Positions 34,581 through 43,365 of a stretch of 64,000 nucleotides of DNA are shown piece after piece (the first letter of the stretch is position 1; each line of letters opens with the position of its first letter). The notes below the pieces were generated by a model. That model searched no databases, was not told the DNA's origin, and saw nothing but the letters and a program-made list of their open reading frames with translations. The stretch is from Histidinibacterium lentulum. GTDB taxonomy: Bacteria > Pseudomonadota > Alphaproteobacteria > Rhodobacterales > Rhodobacteraceae. The translations under genes and the position numbers were made by a program. The stretch is from contig NZ_ML119081.1 in NCBI RefSeq assembly GCF_003789055.1, forward strand, positions 124,001-188,000, in the 5' to 3' direction.

Positions 34581-35218
34581 TACAGGCTCTCCTCGAATTC
34601 GGTCTGAAGCCGGCGGACATGGTCCACGAGCCCCGGCTGCTGCGGCCGGCGCAGGCGCTCGGCGGTCACGATGGTCTTCAGCTGCGCCTCGGTGGCGTCG
34701 AGATCGTCATTGACGAGGACATAGTCGTAGGCGTCCCAGTGGCTGATCTCATCCCAGCTTTTTTCCATCCTTTTTTCAATAACTTCCGTAGTGTCCTTGC
34801 CGCGTTCCTCGAGCCTGCGGCGCAGCTCCGTGATGGAGGGCGGCAGAAGGAAGATCGACAGGACGGAATCCTTCAGGGGCGAGTTGCGCACCTGCTGCGC
34901 GCCCTGCCAGTCCACGTCGAAGAGCACGTCGCAGCCCTGCCCGATGGCCTCCTCCACGGGGCCGCGGGGGCTGCCGTAGAAATTGCCGAAGACATGGGCA
35001 TGTTCAAGCATCCGACCTTCCCTGACCATCTGCTTGAACTCCGCCTCGCTGCGGAAATGGTAATCCTGCCCGTCCACCTCGCCGGGGCGCGGAGGTCGGG
35101 TGGTGGCGGAAACGGAGAACCGGATCGTCGGGTCCCAGGCCCGCAGCCGCAGCGAGAGGGTCGACTTGCCCGCCCCCGAGGGCGACGAGAGGATGATCAG
35201 AAGTCCACGGCGGGCCAA
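34580..35218 (-). CDS. gmk: Guanylate kinase
   Basis: GMP kinase (212 aa) converting GMP to GDP with ATP. Motifs: P-loop [16 protein letters not shown], the GMP-binding [36 protein letters not shown] and [14 protein letters not shown]. The start is a TTG with GGAG seven bases upstream, located at the very end of yicC; the frame has no suitable ATG. The lower-GC run near 34760-34800 ([19 protein letters not shown]) is within the coding sequence and not a boundary. Confidence 0.96.
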   Translation of the reverse strand: MARRGLLIILSSPSGAGKSTLSLRLRAWDPTIRFSVSATTRPPRPGEVDGQDYHFRSEAEFKQMVREGRMLEHAHVFGNFYGSPRGPVEEAIGQGCDVLFDVDWQGAQQVRNSPLKDSVLSIFLLPPSITELRRRLEERGKDTTEVIEKRMEKSWDEISHWDAYDYVLVNDDLDATEAQLKTIVTAERLRRPQQPGLVDHVRRLQTEFEESL

Positions 35219-35222
35219 GGGC

Positions 35223-36095
35223 TTACTCCACGTTCTGGATCTGTTCGCGCATCTGCTCGATGGCGGCCTTCAGCTCCAGCCCGAGGGCCGTCAGCGCCTT
35301 CGACTGCGCCTTGGAGCAGAGCGTGTTGGCCTCGCGGTTGAACTCCTGCGCAAGGAAGTCGAGGCGGCGCCCCACGGGCTTCCCCTCGGCGAGAAGCGCG
35401 CGGGCGGCGGCGACATGGGTGCGCAGGCGGTCGATCTCCTCGGTCACGTCCTGCTTCACCGCCAGAAGCGCCAGCTCCTGCGCCACTCGCGCCTCGTCGG
35501 CCTCCACCTCGGCCATCACCCGGGCCAGAGCCTCGCGCAGGGCGGTGCGGGCCTCGTCGCGGCGGGCCTCGGCGGCCTCGGCGGCGGCGTCGACGAGGCG
35601 CGCGATCTCCGAGAGCTGCCCCTCGATCAGCCGCTCCAGCGCCGCGCCCTCGCTGGCGCGCATCGTGACGAACTCGTCCAGCAGCGTCTCGAGATCGGCC
35701 ATCAGCGCGGGCAGGAGCTCTGCATCGTCCTCGGCCTCCTTGGTGGCGATCACGCCCCGCGTGGCGAGGATGTCGGCGGCCGTCGCGGGCGCCAGCGCAT
35801 GGCCCGTGGCCGCCGCCCGCTCCTCGATTCGGTGCAAGGCGCCCAGGACCCGGTCGAGCTGTGTCGCGTCGAGCGACAGCGACGCCGCCCCCCCGTCGCG
35901 CCCCAGCTTCAGCGACAGCGTCACCGCGCCCCGCGCAAGCCGCGCCGAGATCGCGGCCCGTGCCGCTGCCTCGAGACCCGGCACGCTGTCGGGAACCCGG
36001 AGCCGCAGATCGAGCCCGCGGGCGTTGACGCCGCGCAGGTCCCAGGCCCAGCTGCGATCCTCGTGGGTGCCGCGCCGGCTGGCGAAGGCGGTCAT
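35223..36095 (-). CDS. yicC: YicC/YloC family endoribonuclease
   Basis: A 290-aa cytosolic protein with the YicC_N domain ([36 protein letters not shown]) and the C-terminal DUF1732 domain ([25 protein letters not shown]...[21 protein letters not shown]). Characterised members are endoribonucleases or RNA-decay adaptors. The start at 36095 gives the family N-terminus; an upstream extension in the same frame lacks coding character. The yicC-gmk pairing is widely conserved, and the next four genes downstream are packed without gaps. Confidence 0.93.
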   Translation of the reverse strand: MTAFASRRGTHEDRSWAWDLRGVNARGLDLRLRVPDSVPGLEAAARAAISARLARGAVTLSLKLGRDGGAASLSLDATQLDRVLGALHRIEERAAATGHALAPATAADILATRGVIATKEAEDDAELLPALMADLETLLDEFVTMRASEGAALERLIEGQLSEIARLVDAAAEAAEARRDEARTALREALARVMAEVEADEARVAQELALLAVKQDVTEEIDRLRTHVAAARALLAEGKPVGRRLDFLAQEFNREANTLCSKAQSKALTALGLELKAAIEQMREQIQNVE

Positions 36096-36277
36096 GGAAA
36101 GGGTCACGGTGGCAGCGCTCCCATCGGCTCGTCCGGCTCCGGCGGACTTACGAGGACAGCTGCACGGGGGCAAGGCGTTAACCCGTTAACACTTCGATAG
36201 CCATCTTCCCGCGAATCCCGCGTAGACTTAATGAAGAATGAAGATCGAAGCCGACTGCGGTGGGGGAGGCACCTGAC

Positions 36278-36952
36278 ATGCGCGATCACGAACCGAACGG
36301 GGATGCGCCGGTCCCGTCTGCCGCCGTCTTCGCGCAGGTCGAGGCCGCATGGTCCGAGCTCCGCCAGCACGCCGGCACCGTCCCGCTGCGCCGGGACCTC
36401 GACCTCACCCGGGTCGGAGAGGCCCTGCCCCATGCGTTCCTGATGTCGCGCGTCGCGCCCGGCGTCGCCCGCCTGCGCGTGGCGGGACGGGAGGTGACCG
36501 CGCTTCTGGGCATGGATCCCCGGGGCATGCCGCTGTCGGTGTTCTTTTCGGGCGCCGCGCGCGCACCGCTTGCGACCCATCTGGCGCGCCTGTTCGACGA
36601 TCCCTCGATCCTCGACCTCCCCCTGCGCAACCCCGGGCGTTTCGGCCTCGGCAGTCGCGCGGGGCGGCTGCTTCTGCTGCCGCTCCGCGGCGACGACGGG
36701 GCGGTGATCCATGCGGTCGGCGTGCTCGCCGTCTCCGGGCGCACGAGACCGGGCCGCCTGTCGCTCGAGATCGCGCCGGGGCCGATGCGCCTCGAGACCG
36801 TGACCTTGACCGGTCCGACCCGGCGCCGGGGAGACCGACCCGGCATCCCGGCCGCACGGTTACGTCGTGCACCGTCGCGACCCGGACTCGCAGAACCCGG
36901 ACTCGCAGAGGCGGAGCGTCCGTTCCTCAGACTGGTGGTCGACAACGACTGA
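36278..36952 (+). CDS. PAS-like domain protein (PAS_5 type)
   Basis: A 224-aa cytosolic protein whose first 150 residues match the alphaproteobacterial PAS_5 pattern (LTRVGEALPHAFLMSRVAPGVARLRVAGREVTALLGMDPRGMPLSVFF...RLLLLPLRGDDGAVIHAVGVLAV). The C-terminus is a basic, low-complexity tail containing a tandem 15-bp duplication encoding repeated PGLAE. The start at 36278 has GGAGG eight bases upstream. Such proteins are mostly uncharacterised; a sensory or adaptor role is plausible. It is divergent from yicC. Confidence 0.75.
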   Translation: MRDHEPNGDAPVPSAAVFAQVEAAWSELRQHAGTVPLRRDLDLTRVGEALPHAFLMSRVAPGVARLRVAGREVTALLGMDPRGMPLSVFFSGAARAPLATHLARLFDDPSILDLPLRNPGRFGLGSRAGRLLLLPLRGDDGAVIHAVGVLAVSGRTRPGRLSLEIAPGPMRLETVTLTGPTRRRGDRPGIPAARLRRAPSRPGLAEPGLAEAERPFLRLVVDND

Positions 36953-36974
36953 GGCCGGGCCGCGCGCCCCGGCC
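36953..36974. terminator. Hairpin between convergent PAS-protein and DAHP synthase genes
   Basis: GGCCGGG (36953-36959) pairs with CCCGGCC (36968-36974) directly after the PAS-protein stop; GC-only stem without a U-tract. Confidence 0.4.
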
Positions 36975-36987
36975 CCGGTCGGCCGTC

Positions 36988-38358
36988 TCAGCCCGCGCGG
37001 GCCGCGGTGAGGGTCGCCCGCCGCGCGGTCAGCTCCTCGGCCACGAGGAACGCGAGTTCCAGCGATTGCGAGGCGTTGAGCCGCGGATCACAGGCGGTGT
37101 GGTAGCGGGCGGAGAGATCCTCGTCCGTGACCGCGCGCACCCCGCCGGTGCATTCGGTGACGTCCGCGCCCGTCATCTCGAAATGCACGCCGCCCGGGAT
37201 CGTGCCCTCGGCGCGGTGCACATCGAAGAATTCCCGCACCTCGCGCAGCACCGAATCGAAGGGACGCGTCTTGTAGCCCGTCGCCGACTTGATCGTGTTG
37301 CCGTGCATCGGGTCGCAGGTCCAGACGACGTTGGCGCCCTCTTCCTGCACGGCCTTGATCAGCCGCGGAAGATGCTCGCCCACCGCCCCCGCGCCGAAGC
37401 GGGTGATCAGCGTCAGCCGCCCCGCCTCGTTCCCCGGGTTCAGCTTCGCCATCAGGGCCTTGAGGTGGCCCGAGGTCATCGAGGGTCCGCATTTCAGCCC
37501 GATCGGGTTCTGCACGCCAGCGCAGAATTCCACATGGGCGCCGTCGGGCTGCCGCGTGCGGTCGCCGATCCAGATGAAATGGCCCGATCCGGCCAGCCAC
37601 TTGCCGGAGGTGGAGTCGATCCGCGTCAGCGCCTCCTCGTATTCCAGCAGCAGCGCCTCGTGCGAGGTGTAGAATTCCACCGTGGCCAGTTCATGGTTGG
37701 TGTCGCCGTTGAGGCCGGCGGCGTTCATGAAGTCGAGCGTGTCGGAAATCCGGTCCGCCATGGCACGGTACTGCTCGCTCTCCTCGCGGTCGGTAAAGCC
37801 GAGCGTCCACTGGTGCACCCGGTGCACGTCGGCGAAGCCACCGGTGGAGAAGGCGCGAAGGAGGTTCAGCGTGGCGGCGGCCTGGGTGTAGGCCTGGAGC
37901 ATCTTCTCGGGGTTCGGCAGCCGCGCGGCCTCGGAGAAGTCGAGCTCGTTGATGATGTCGCCGCGGTAGCTCGGCAGCTCGAGGTCGCCCTTCATCTCGG
38001 TCGGGGCAGAGCGCGGCTTGGCGAACTGGCCCGCCATGCGGCCCACCTTGATGACGGGAACCTTGGCGCCGTAGGTCAGCACCATCGCCATCTGCAGCAT
38101 GACCTTGAAGGTGTCGCGGATCGCGTCGGCGCTGAAATCCTTGAAGCTTTCGGCGCAGTCGCCGCCCTGCAGCAGGAACGCCTCGCCGCGGGAGGCCTTG
38201 GCGAGGTGGCTGCGCAGGCGGCGCGCCTCGCCGGCAAAGACGAGGGGGGGATATTTCGAGAGCTTCTCCTCCACCGCGTTCAGCGCCGCGGTGTCGGGAT
38301 AATCGGGCATCTGCACCCGAGGCTTCCTGCGCCAGTCGGTTTTCTGCCACTCGCTCAT
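36988..38358 (-). CDS. aroG: 3-deoxy-7-phosphoheptulonate synthase, class II
   Basis: First enzyme of the shikimate pathway, joining erythrose 4-phosphate and PEP. The 456-aa length and motifs are those of the class II (plant/Mycobacterium-type) enzyme: [79 protein letters not shown] and [18 protein letters not shown]. The genus-specific gene symbol for the class II enzyme varies, so only the function is certain. It is divergent from the GlxA-type regulator gene. Confidence 0.95.
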   Translation of the reverse strand: MSEWQKTDWRRKPRVQMPDYPDTAALNAVEEKLSKYPPLVFAGEARRLRSHLAKASRGEAFLLQGGDCAESFKDFSADAIRDTFKVMLQMAMVLTYGAKVPVIKVGRMAGQFAKPRSAPTEMKGDLELPSYRGDIINELDFSEAARLPNPEKMLQAYTQAAATLNLLRAFSTGGFADVHRVHQWTLGFTDREESEQYRAMADRISDTLDFMNAAGLNGDTNHELATVEFYTSHEALLLEYEEALTRIDSTSGKWLAGSGHFIWIGDRTRQPDGAHVEFCAGVQNPIGLKCGPSMTSGHLKALMAKLNPGNEAGRLTLITRFGAGAVGEHLPRLIKAVQEEGANVVWTCDPMHGNTIKSATGYKTRPFDSVLREVREFFDVHRAEGTIPGGVHFEMTGADVTECTGGVRAVTDEDLSARYHTACDPRLNASQSLELAFLVAEELTARRATLTAARAG

Positions 38359-38538
38359 GTCTGGTCTCCCGCGTCTGGTCCCATGCGCATCCGGCCATGG
38401 GGCTCCGGGCGCCTCCTATAGACCGGTCAACCCCCAGCGCCAACCGCGAAAAGCGGCGGCGCGGCCGGGCTTCCCTTGATCCGGGCGGGGAAAGCTGATG
38501 TGGTCCCGCGACGTTTTCGGAAGCCTGGACCTCCCGCC

Positions 38539-39543
38539 ATGGACATCGAGATACAGACGGTCCCCATCGCGGATCCGCCGTCGAGGCCGCGCCGCTTCGT
38601 CTTCGTGCTACTGGACCGGTTCACGCTGCTCTGCTTCTCCTGCGCGGTGGAATCCCTCCGCATCGCCAACCGCATGGCGGGGCGGGAGCTCTATTCCTGG
38701 GAGCTGTCCGGCGAGGGCGGCGAGACGGCGACCTGCTCGGCCGGCATCTCTCTGGCGCTGACCATGGACCTCGGCGAGCTCGACCGGGAGGATACGGTCC
38801 TTCTGTGCGGCGGCATCGACGTGCAGCAGGCCACGACGAAGCGGCTGATCTCCTGGCTCCGGCGCGAGGCGCGCAAGGGGGTGACCATGGGCGGGCTCTG
38901 CACCGCGGGCTACAGCCTCGCCAGGGCGGGGCTGCTCGAGGGCAGGCGGGCGACGATCCACTGGGAGAACCAGGACAGCTTCGCCGAGCAGTTCGACGAG
39001 GTGACGCTGACGAAATCGGTCTTCGTGATCGACGGCAACCGCATCACCACCGCGGGCGGCACCGCCTCCATCGACCTCATGCTGAAGATCATCGCGGACG
39101 ACCATGGCGAGGAGCTGGCCACGGCCGTGGCCGACCAGCTCATCTATTCGTCGATCCGCACCGACCAGGATACCCAGCGGCTCTCGATCCCCACCCGGAT
39201 CGGCGTGCGGCACCCGAAGCTCAGCCAGGTCATCCAGATGATGGAGCACAACATAGAAGAGCCGATCAGCCCCTCGATCCTCGCGCGGGACGTGGGCATG
39301 TCCACGCGGCAGCTCGAGCGGCTGTTCCGGCGCTATCTCAGCCGTTCGCCCAAGCGCTACTACATGGAGCTGCGCCTGCAGAAGGCGCGGAACCTGCTGA
39401 TGCAGACCGACATGAGCGTGATCAACGTGGCGCTGGCCTGCGGCTTCACCTCGCCGTCGCATTTCTCGAAATGCTACCGCGCCCATTACGACACGACGCC
39501 CTATCGCGAACGCGGCGCCCACGGGGCGCGGATGGCGGTCTGA
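38539..39543 (+). CDS. GlxA-family AraC-type transcriptional regulator
   Basis: A 334-aa regulator with an N-terminal DJ-1/PfpI-like glutamine-amidotransferase-type sensor domain (about 20-200; VFVLLDRFTLLCFSCAVESLRIAN, and MGGLCTAGYSLARAGLLEGRRATIHWEN at the nucleophile-elbow region) and a C-terminal AraC double helix-turn-helix (about 225-325; ISPSILARDVGMSTRQLERLFRRYLSRSPKRYYMELRLQKARNLL...VALACGFTSPSHFSKCYRAHY). It is similar to the GbdR/CdhR group that controls glycine-betaine or carnitine catabolism in Pseudomonas; the target here is not shown by context. Confidence 0.9.
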   Translation: MDIEIQTVPIADPPSRPRRFVFVLLDRFTLLCFSCAVESLRIANRMAGRELYSWELSGEGGETATCSAGISLALTMDLGELDREDTVLLCGGIDVQQATTKRLISWLRREARKGVTMGGLCTAGYSLARAGLLEGRRATIHWENQDSFAEQFDEVTLTKSVFVIDGNRITTAGGTASIDLMLKIIADDHGEELATAVADQLIYSSIRTDQDTQRLSIPTRIGVRHPKLSQVIQMMEHNIEEPISPSILARDVGMSTRQLERLFRRYLSRSPKRYYMELRLQKARNLLMQTDMSVINVALACGFTSPSHFSKCYRAHYDTTPYRERGAHGARMAV

Positions 39544-39586
39544 GGGCCCGAGGGGATCAGGGCGGACGGCCTCCCGCGGCGCGGGA

Positions 39587-40033
39587 TCAGAACTGCTGCA
39601 TGATGTAGCCCGCGCTCGTGTTCACCTCGAAGCGGATCACGACGAGCTCTTCGCCCCGGTCGTGCAGCAGCGCGTAGAAGTAGCCGTACTGCTTGCCCGT
39701 CCAGAACGCCCGCGCCTCCTCGCGAAACCCGTTCCCGTGATCCACCGCCCTCATGAGCGACTGGTTCTCGAAATCTCTCGGCAGGGCCCGGGTGAGCTGG
39801 GCGTTCACCGCCACGAGCTCCTCGGCGGAGTATTCGTTGCCCCCTCCGAGGGCCACCACCAGTCCGGCGAAGTCGCGGACGCTGATCGTGTCGACGACAT
39901 AGCTCTCGTAGCTGTCGTAATCGGCGAAGACGGCGGGCACGATGGGCTCCGCCGCGGAGGACTGTCCGAGGCAGAGGGCGAGAACGGCGGCGAGTCGGGC
40001 GGCGCGGGGGGAAGCTGTGGCGTCGACGGGCAT
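39587..40033 (-). CDS. Secreted protein of unknown function
   Basis: A 148-aa product with a probable signal peptide (AARLAAVLALCLGQSSAAE) and a compact mature part (PIVPAVFADYDSYESYVVDTISVRDFAGLVVALGGGNEYSAEELVAVNAQLTRALPRDFEN...YGYFYALLHDRGEELVVIRFEVNT). No cysteine pairs or known domain. The start at 40033 (MPVDATASP) begins the signal sequence; the longer frame to 40090 is unlikely. It is convergent with the GlxA-type regulator and divergent from the HAAT binding-protein gene. Confidence 0.6.
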   Translation of the reverse strand: MPVDATASPRAARLAAVLALCLGQSSAAEPIVPAVFADYDSYESYVVDTISVRDFAGLVVALGGGNEYSAEELVAVNAQLTRALPRDFENQSLMRAVDHGNGFREEARAFWTGKQYGYFYALLHDRGEELVVIRFEVNTSAGYIMQQF

Positions 40034-40150
40034 CGGAACCTCCGGTGATATCGCTCGCGGAAGGCTAGCCCCGGGTGCGCGCCGGGCCAAGCGTCTGCCC
40101 GCCGCTACGCTGCTTCTTTCCTTTTGCGGCGGGCCGTTTTAGGTTTCCGG

Positions 40151-40168
40151 ATGGAATAACGGTTCCAT
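40151..40168. promoter_or_regulatory. Inverted repeat immediately before the HAAT binding-protein gene
   Basis: ATGGAA-TAACGG-TTCCAT lies 14 bp upstream of ATG 40183, just before the GGGAG ribosome site. It may be an operator or a leader stem; purely positional inference. Confidence 0.35.
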
Positions 40169-40182
40169 CAGGGAGTAACTGA

Positions 40183-41376
40183 ATGAAAAGACTGCTTCTC
40201 GCCTCCGCGGCGACCCTCGCCGGCAGCATGGCCTTCGCCCAGTCCGACGGTGAGACCGTCAAGATCGGCGTCATCCTGGGCTTCACCGGCCCGATCGAAA
40301 GCCTGACGCCCCACATGGCCGATTCGGCCGAACTCGCGATCAACGAGATCAACGAGGCCGGCGGCGTGCTCGGCGGCATGATGCTCGAGTCCGTGCGCGC
40401 GGATTCGACCTGCATCGACAACGCCGCCGCCACCGCCGCGGCCGAGCGTCTCGTGACCTCGGACGGCGTCGTCGCGATCATGGGCGCGGACTGCTCCGGC
40501 GTGACCGGCGCGGTGCTCTCGAACGTCGCGGTGCCGAACGGCATCCCGATGATCTCGCCCTCCGCCACCTCGCCCGCGCTCTCCACGGCCGAGGACAACG
40601 ACCTCTTCTTCCGCACGGCTCCGTCCGACGCCCGCCAGGGCGAGGTGCTGGCGCAGATCGCCATGGACGCCGGCGTGTCAGAAGTGGCGGTGAGCTACAC
40701 CAATTCCGACTACGGCAAGGGCCTCTCGGACAGCTTCACCGCGGCCTTCGAGGCGATGGGCGGCACCGTGACGATCGCCGCGCCCCATGAGGACGGCAAG
40801 GCGGACTATTCCGCCGAGGTCGCCGCGGCCGACGCCGCGGGCGGCGAGGTGCTGGCCGTGCTCGGCTATTCCGACGGCGGCGGCGCGGGCATGATCCAGG
40901 CCGCGACCGACACCGGCGCCTTCGACACCTTCCTGATGGGCGACGGCATGTATGGCGAGGCCCTGCTGGCCAGCTTGGGCGACGTGATGGAAGGCTCCAT
41001 GGGCGCCGTGCCCTGGGCCGAAGGCGAAGGCACCGATGCGTTCAACGACGCCGCAGAGGCCGCGGGCATCAACTTCGGCAGCTCCTTCACCCGCGAGAGC
41101 TATGACGCCGCGGCCCTGATCGCGCTCGCGATGCAGGCCGGCGGAGAGGCGACCCCCGCCGCCATCGCCGCCAACATCATGAACGTGGCCAATGCGCCGG
41201 GCGAGCCGATCCTGCCGGGCGAGCTGGCCCGCGGGCTGCAGATCCTCGCCGACGGGGGCGAGATCGACTATGTCGGCGCCACCAACGTGGAACTGATCGG
41301 ACCCGGTGAAGCCGCCGGCACCTATCGCCACTACACGGTGACCGATTCCGCCTACGAAACGGTCGAATTCAAGTAA
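40183..41376 (+). CDS. Branched-chain amino acid type (HAAT) ABC transporter substrate-binding protein
   Basis: Periplasmic-binding protein of 397 aa (Peripla_BP_6) with a signal peptide (MKRLLLASAATLAGSMAFAQ). The mature protein begins VKIGVILGFTGPIESLTPHMADSAELAINEINEAGGVLGG and contains ADSTCIDNAAATAAAERLV, GADCSGVTGAVLSN and PMISPSATSPALS, typical LivJ/LivK-type segments. The ligand could be a branched-chain or other amino acid, an amide or urea derivative. It is the first gene of the transporter cluster and is separated from the ATPase gene by two stem-loops. Confidence 0.92.
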   Translation: MKRLLLASAATLAGSMAFAQSDGETVKIGVILGFTGPIESLTPHMADSAELAINEINEAGGVLGGMMLESVRADSTCIDNAAATAAAERLVTSDGVVAIMGADCSGVTGAVLSNVAVPNGIPMISPSATSPALSTAEDNDLFFRTAPSDARQGEVLAQIAMDAGVSEVAVSYTNSDYGKGLSDSFTAAFEAMGGTVTIAAPHEDGKADYSAEVAAADAAGGEVLAVLGYSDGGGAGMIQAATDTGAFDTFLMGDGMYGEALLASLGDVMEGSMGAVPWAEGEGTDAFNDAAEAAGINFGSSFTRESYDAAALIALAMQAGGEATPAAIAANIMNVANAPGEPILPGELARGLQILADGGEIDYVGATNVELIGPGEAAGTYRHYTVTDSAYETVEFK

Positions 41377-41390
41377 GGCCGGACGGCCTG

Positions 41391-41454
41391 CCGGTCCCCG
41401 TGCGGGGCCGGTCTTGACCCAATTGACGGCGCGGGGCATACCCCGCGCCGTTTA
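41391..41454 (+). terminator. Two consecutive stem-loops after the binding-protein gene
   Basis: First hairpin: CCGGTCCCC with GGGGCCGG (41391-41411, one bulge). Second: CGGCGCGGGG-CATA-CCCCGCGCCG (41427-41450), a perfect 10-bp stem followed by TTTA. The second is a plausible partial terminator, giving more binding protein than membrane components. Confidence 0.6.
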
Positions 41455-41531
41455 TCCATGCACCGCAGTGTTTTCCGGGGCAGGATGAAGGATACCGCGG
41501 ACGGGACCGCGGAGGGGCGAAGGGGACAGGG

Positions 41532-42335
41532 ATGGCCGGACCGATGATCGAGGTGCGCGACGTGGTGAAGGCCTTCGGCGGCTTTCGCGCCGTCGACGGC
41601 GCCAGCCTCGAGATCGCGCGCGGCTCTGTGACCGGTCTCATCGGTCCCAACGGCGCGGGCAAGTCCACGCTCTTCAACGTCATCGCCGGGCTGCTGCCGC
41701 CCACGTCGGGCTCCGTGATCCTCGACGGCGACGACATTACCGGCCTGCCGCCGCACCAGCTCTTTCACAAGGGCCTGCTTCGCACCTTCCAGATCGCCCA
41801 CGAGTTCAGCTCCATGACCGTGCGCGAGAACCTGATGATGGTGCCCGGCGGCCAGTCCGGGGAAACGCTCTGGAACGCCTGGTTCCACCGCGGACGCATC
41901 GCGCAGGAGGAACGCGCCCTCGCGCAGAAGGCCGACGAGGTGCTGGACTTCCTGACCATCGATCATCTGGCCGACGAGAAGGCGGGGAACCTTTCGGGCG
42001 GCCAGAAGAAGCTGCTGGAACTGGGCCGCACGATGATGGTCGACGCCCGCATCGTCTTCCTCGACGAGGTGGGCGCCGGCGTGAACCGCACGCTGCTGAA
42101 CACGATCGGCGACGCCATCCTTCGGCTGAACGCGGAGCGCGGCTACACCTTCGTCGTGATCGAACATGACATGGATTTCATCGGACGGCTCTGCGACCCG
42201 GTCATCTGCATGGCCGAGGGCAAGGTGCTTGCCGAAGGCACGCTCGACGAGATCAAGGCCAACGAGCAGGTGATCGAGGCCTATCTCGGCACCGGGCTCA
42301 AGAACAAGGGCAAGCTGGCGGGGGCCGGCGCGTGA
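41532..42335 (+). CDS. livG: HAAT ABC transporter ATP-binding protein (LivG type)
   Basis: A 267-aa ATPase with Walker A GPNGAGKSTLFNVIAGLLPP, Q-loop RTFQIAHEFSSMTVRENL, signature NLSGGQKKLLELGRTMMVDARIVFLDE (Walker B) and the family-typical C-terminus EIKANEQVIEAYLGTG. It begins after AGGGGA; its stop overlaps the GTG start of the first tandem secreted protein (GTGA), so the ATPase and the three unknown proteins are translationally coupled. Confidence 0.93.
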   Translation: MAGPMIEVRDVVKAFGGFRAVDGASLEIARGSVTGLIGPNGAGKSTLFNVIAGLLPPTSGSVILDGDDITGLPPHQLFHKGLLRTFQIAHEFSSMTVRENLMMVPGGQSGETLWNAWFHRGRIAQEERALAQKADEVLDFLTIDHLADEKAGNLSGGQKKLLELGRTMMVDARIVFLDEVGAGVNRTLLNTIGDAILRLNAERGYTFVVIEHDMDFIGRLCDPVICMAEGKVLAEGTLDEIKANEQVIEAYLGTGLKNKGKLAGAGA

Positions 42336-42856
42336 TCCGGACGCTCCTGCCCTCCCTCGGTCTCGCGCTCCTCGCCCCGCCTCTTGCCGCGCTGGAATGC
42401 TACGACCTCGCCGGCACGACGGTGAGCTTCTGCCCGGACGCCGAGGTCTTCGACGGCTGGACCTTCGCGGAGATGGAGACCCGCATCCAGGGTGCGGACG
42501 CCGGGACCGTGCAGCTCGTCACCATCATGCGCCACGATCCCGAGCGGCTGACACCGGAGGCCCTGCGCGAGGCCGCGAACGAGGTGGCGCAGAGTTTCCT
42601 CGACCGCGGGATGGACGCGATGCAGCCGCTCCTCCAGGACCGGCCGGCGCATCCCGGCGCCGAGACCGCGCGTCTCGCCTTCCTCGTCGGGGGCGGCGAC
42701 AGCATCTCGGCGATCACCGTGACCCTGGTCGGCGCGCCGGCGGGCACGTTCCTCGTCCAGACCGGCGTCCGGGAGGCCGGCTACGTCACCGAGGCCCATT
42801 CCGGCTTCGCGGCCGCCGCGCTCGAGGCCCTGCGCGGCCTGGAGGGCGTGGATTGA
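42332..42856 (+). CDS. Tandem secreted two-cysteine protein 1, unknown function
   Basis: A 174-aa exported protein (signal MIRTLLPSLGLALLAPPLAA). Its mature N-terminus ECYDLAGTTVSFCPDA has two cysteines 11 residues apart, probably a disulfide. The rest is alpha/beta: TVQLVTIMRHDPERLTPEALREAANEVAQSFLDRG, LLQDRPAHPGAETARLAFLVGGGD, and a closing helix GYVTEAHSGFAAAALEALRGL. The next two genes share this plan, so they look like diverged duplicates. The GTG start overlaps the livG stop. No named domain recognised. Confidence 0.72.
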   Translation: MIRTLLPSLGLALLAPPLAALECYDLAGTTVSFCPDAEVFDGWTFAEMETRIQGADAGTVQLVTIMRHDPERLTPEALREAANEVAQSFLDRGMDAMQPLLQDRPAHPGAETARLAFLVGGGDSISAITVTLVGAPAGTFLVQTGVREAGYVTEAHSGFAAAALEALRGLEGVD

Positions 42857-43365
42857 GACCGATGCTGCCGGTCCTCGCGCTCGGCCTCGCTATCGGGCCG
42901 GCGGCGGCCTTCGCGCAGGAGGGCTGCACCGAGCTGGGCGCGGACCTTGCCTTCTGTCCCGGGGGCACCGGATGGGAGGGCGTTCCGCTCGAGACGGCGG
43001 AGATCGGCCTCACCCTGACATCCGGAGACGTCACCCTCTCGATCCAGGCCGTCGAGGTGCCCGAGGACCCTTCCGCGGAGGAGCTGCGCCTGACGGTGAC
43101 CGACATGGCCGAGCGGCTGATCGGCGACGACCTGTCCGCCTTCCGGCCGATCCTCGAGGACCGCCCCGAGACCGGCGCCGGCCTCGCCCTGCGCGTCGCC
43201 TTCGTGTCGGGCAGCTTCGACGAGCCGCTGGTCTTCGCGCTTACCATCGTGTCCACCGGCGGCGGCGTGGCGTTGATCCAGACGCGCGCCGAGGCGGAAT
43301 ATCTCGACGAAACCCATTCCGCGCTCCACAGGGACGCCATCTCGGCCCTGGGGGTGCGTCCGTGA
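42853..43365 (+). CDS. Tandem secreted two-cysteine protein 2, unknown function
   Basis: A 170-aa exported protein (signal LPVLALGLAIGPAAAFAQ). The mature start EGCTELGADLAFCPGG repeats the two-cysteine pattern of its neighbours; mid-protein RPILEDRPETGAGLALRVAFVSG aligns with LLQDRPAHPGAETARLAFLVG of protein 1, and the C-terminal YLDETHSALHRDAISALGV matches YVTEAHSGFAAAALEALRG. The TTG start at 42853 overlaps the preceding stop (TTGA) and has GGAGG seven bases upstream; ATG 42862 is too distant from that site. Confidence 0.72.
   Translation: MRPMLPVLALGLAIGPAAAFAQEGCTELGADLAFCPGGTGWEGVPLETAEIGLTLTSGDVTLSIQAVEVPEDPSAEELRLTVTDMAERLIGDDLSAFRPILEDRPETGAGLALRVAFVSGSFDEPLVFALTIVSTGGGVALIQTRAEAEYLDETHSALHRDAISALGVRP

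Noticed and set aside
36177-36190. CtrA-type site TTAA-N7-TTAAC
   Set aside because: The two TTAA units are separated by 4, not 7, bases, so it does not fit the CtrA consensus.
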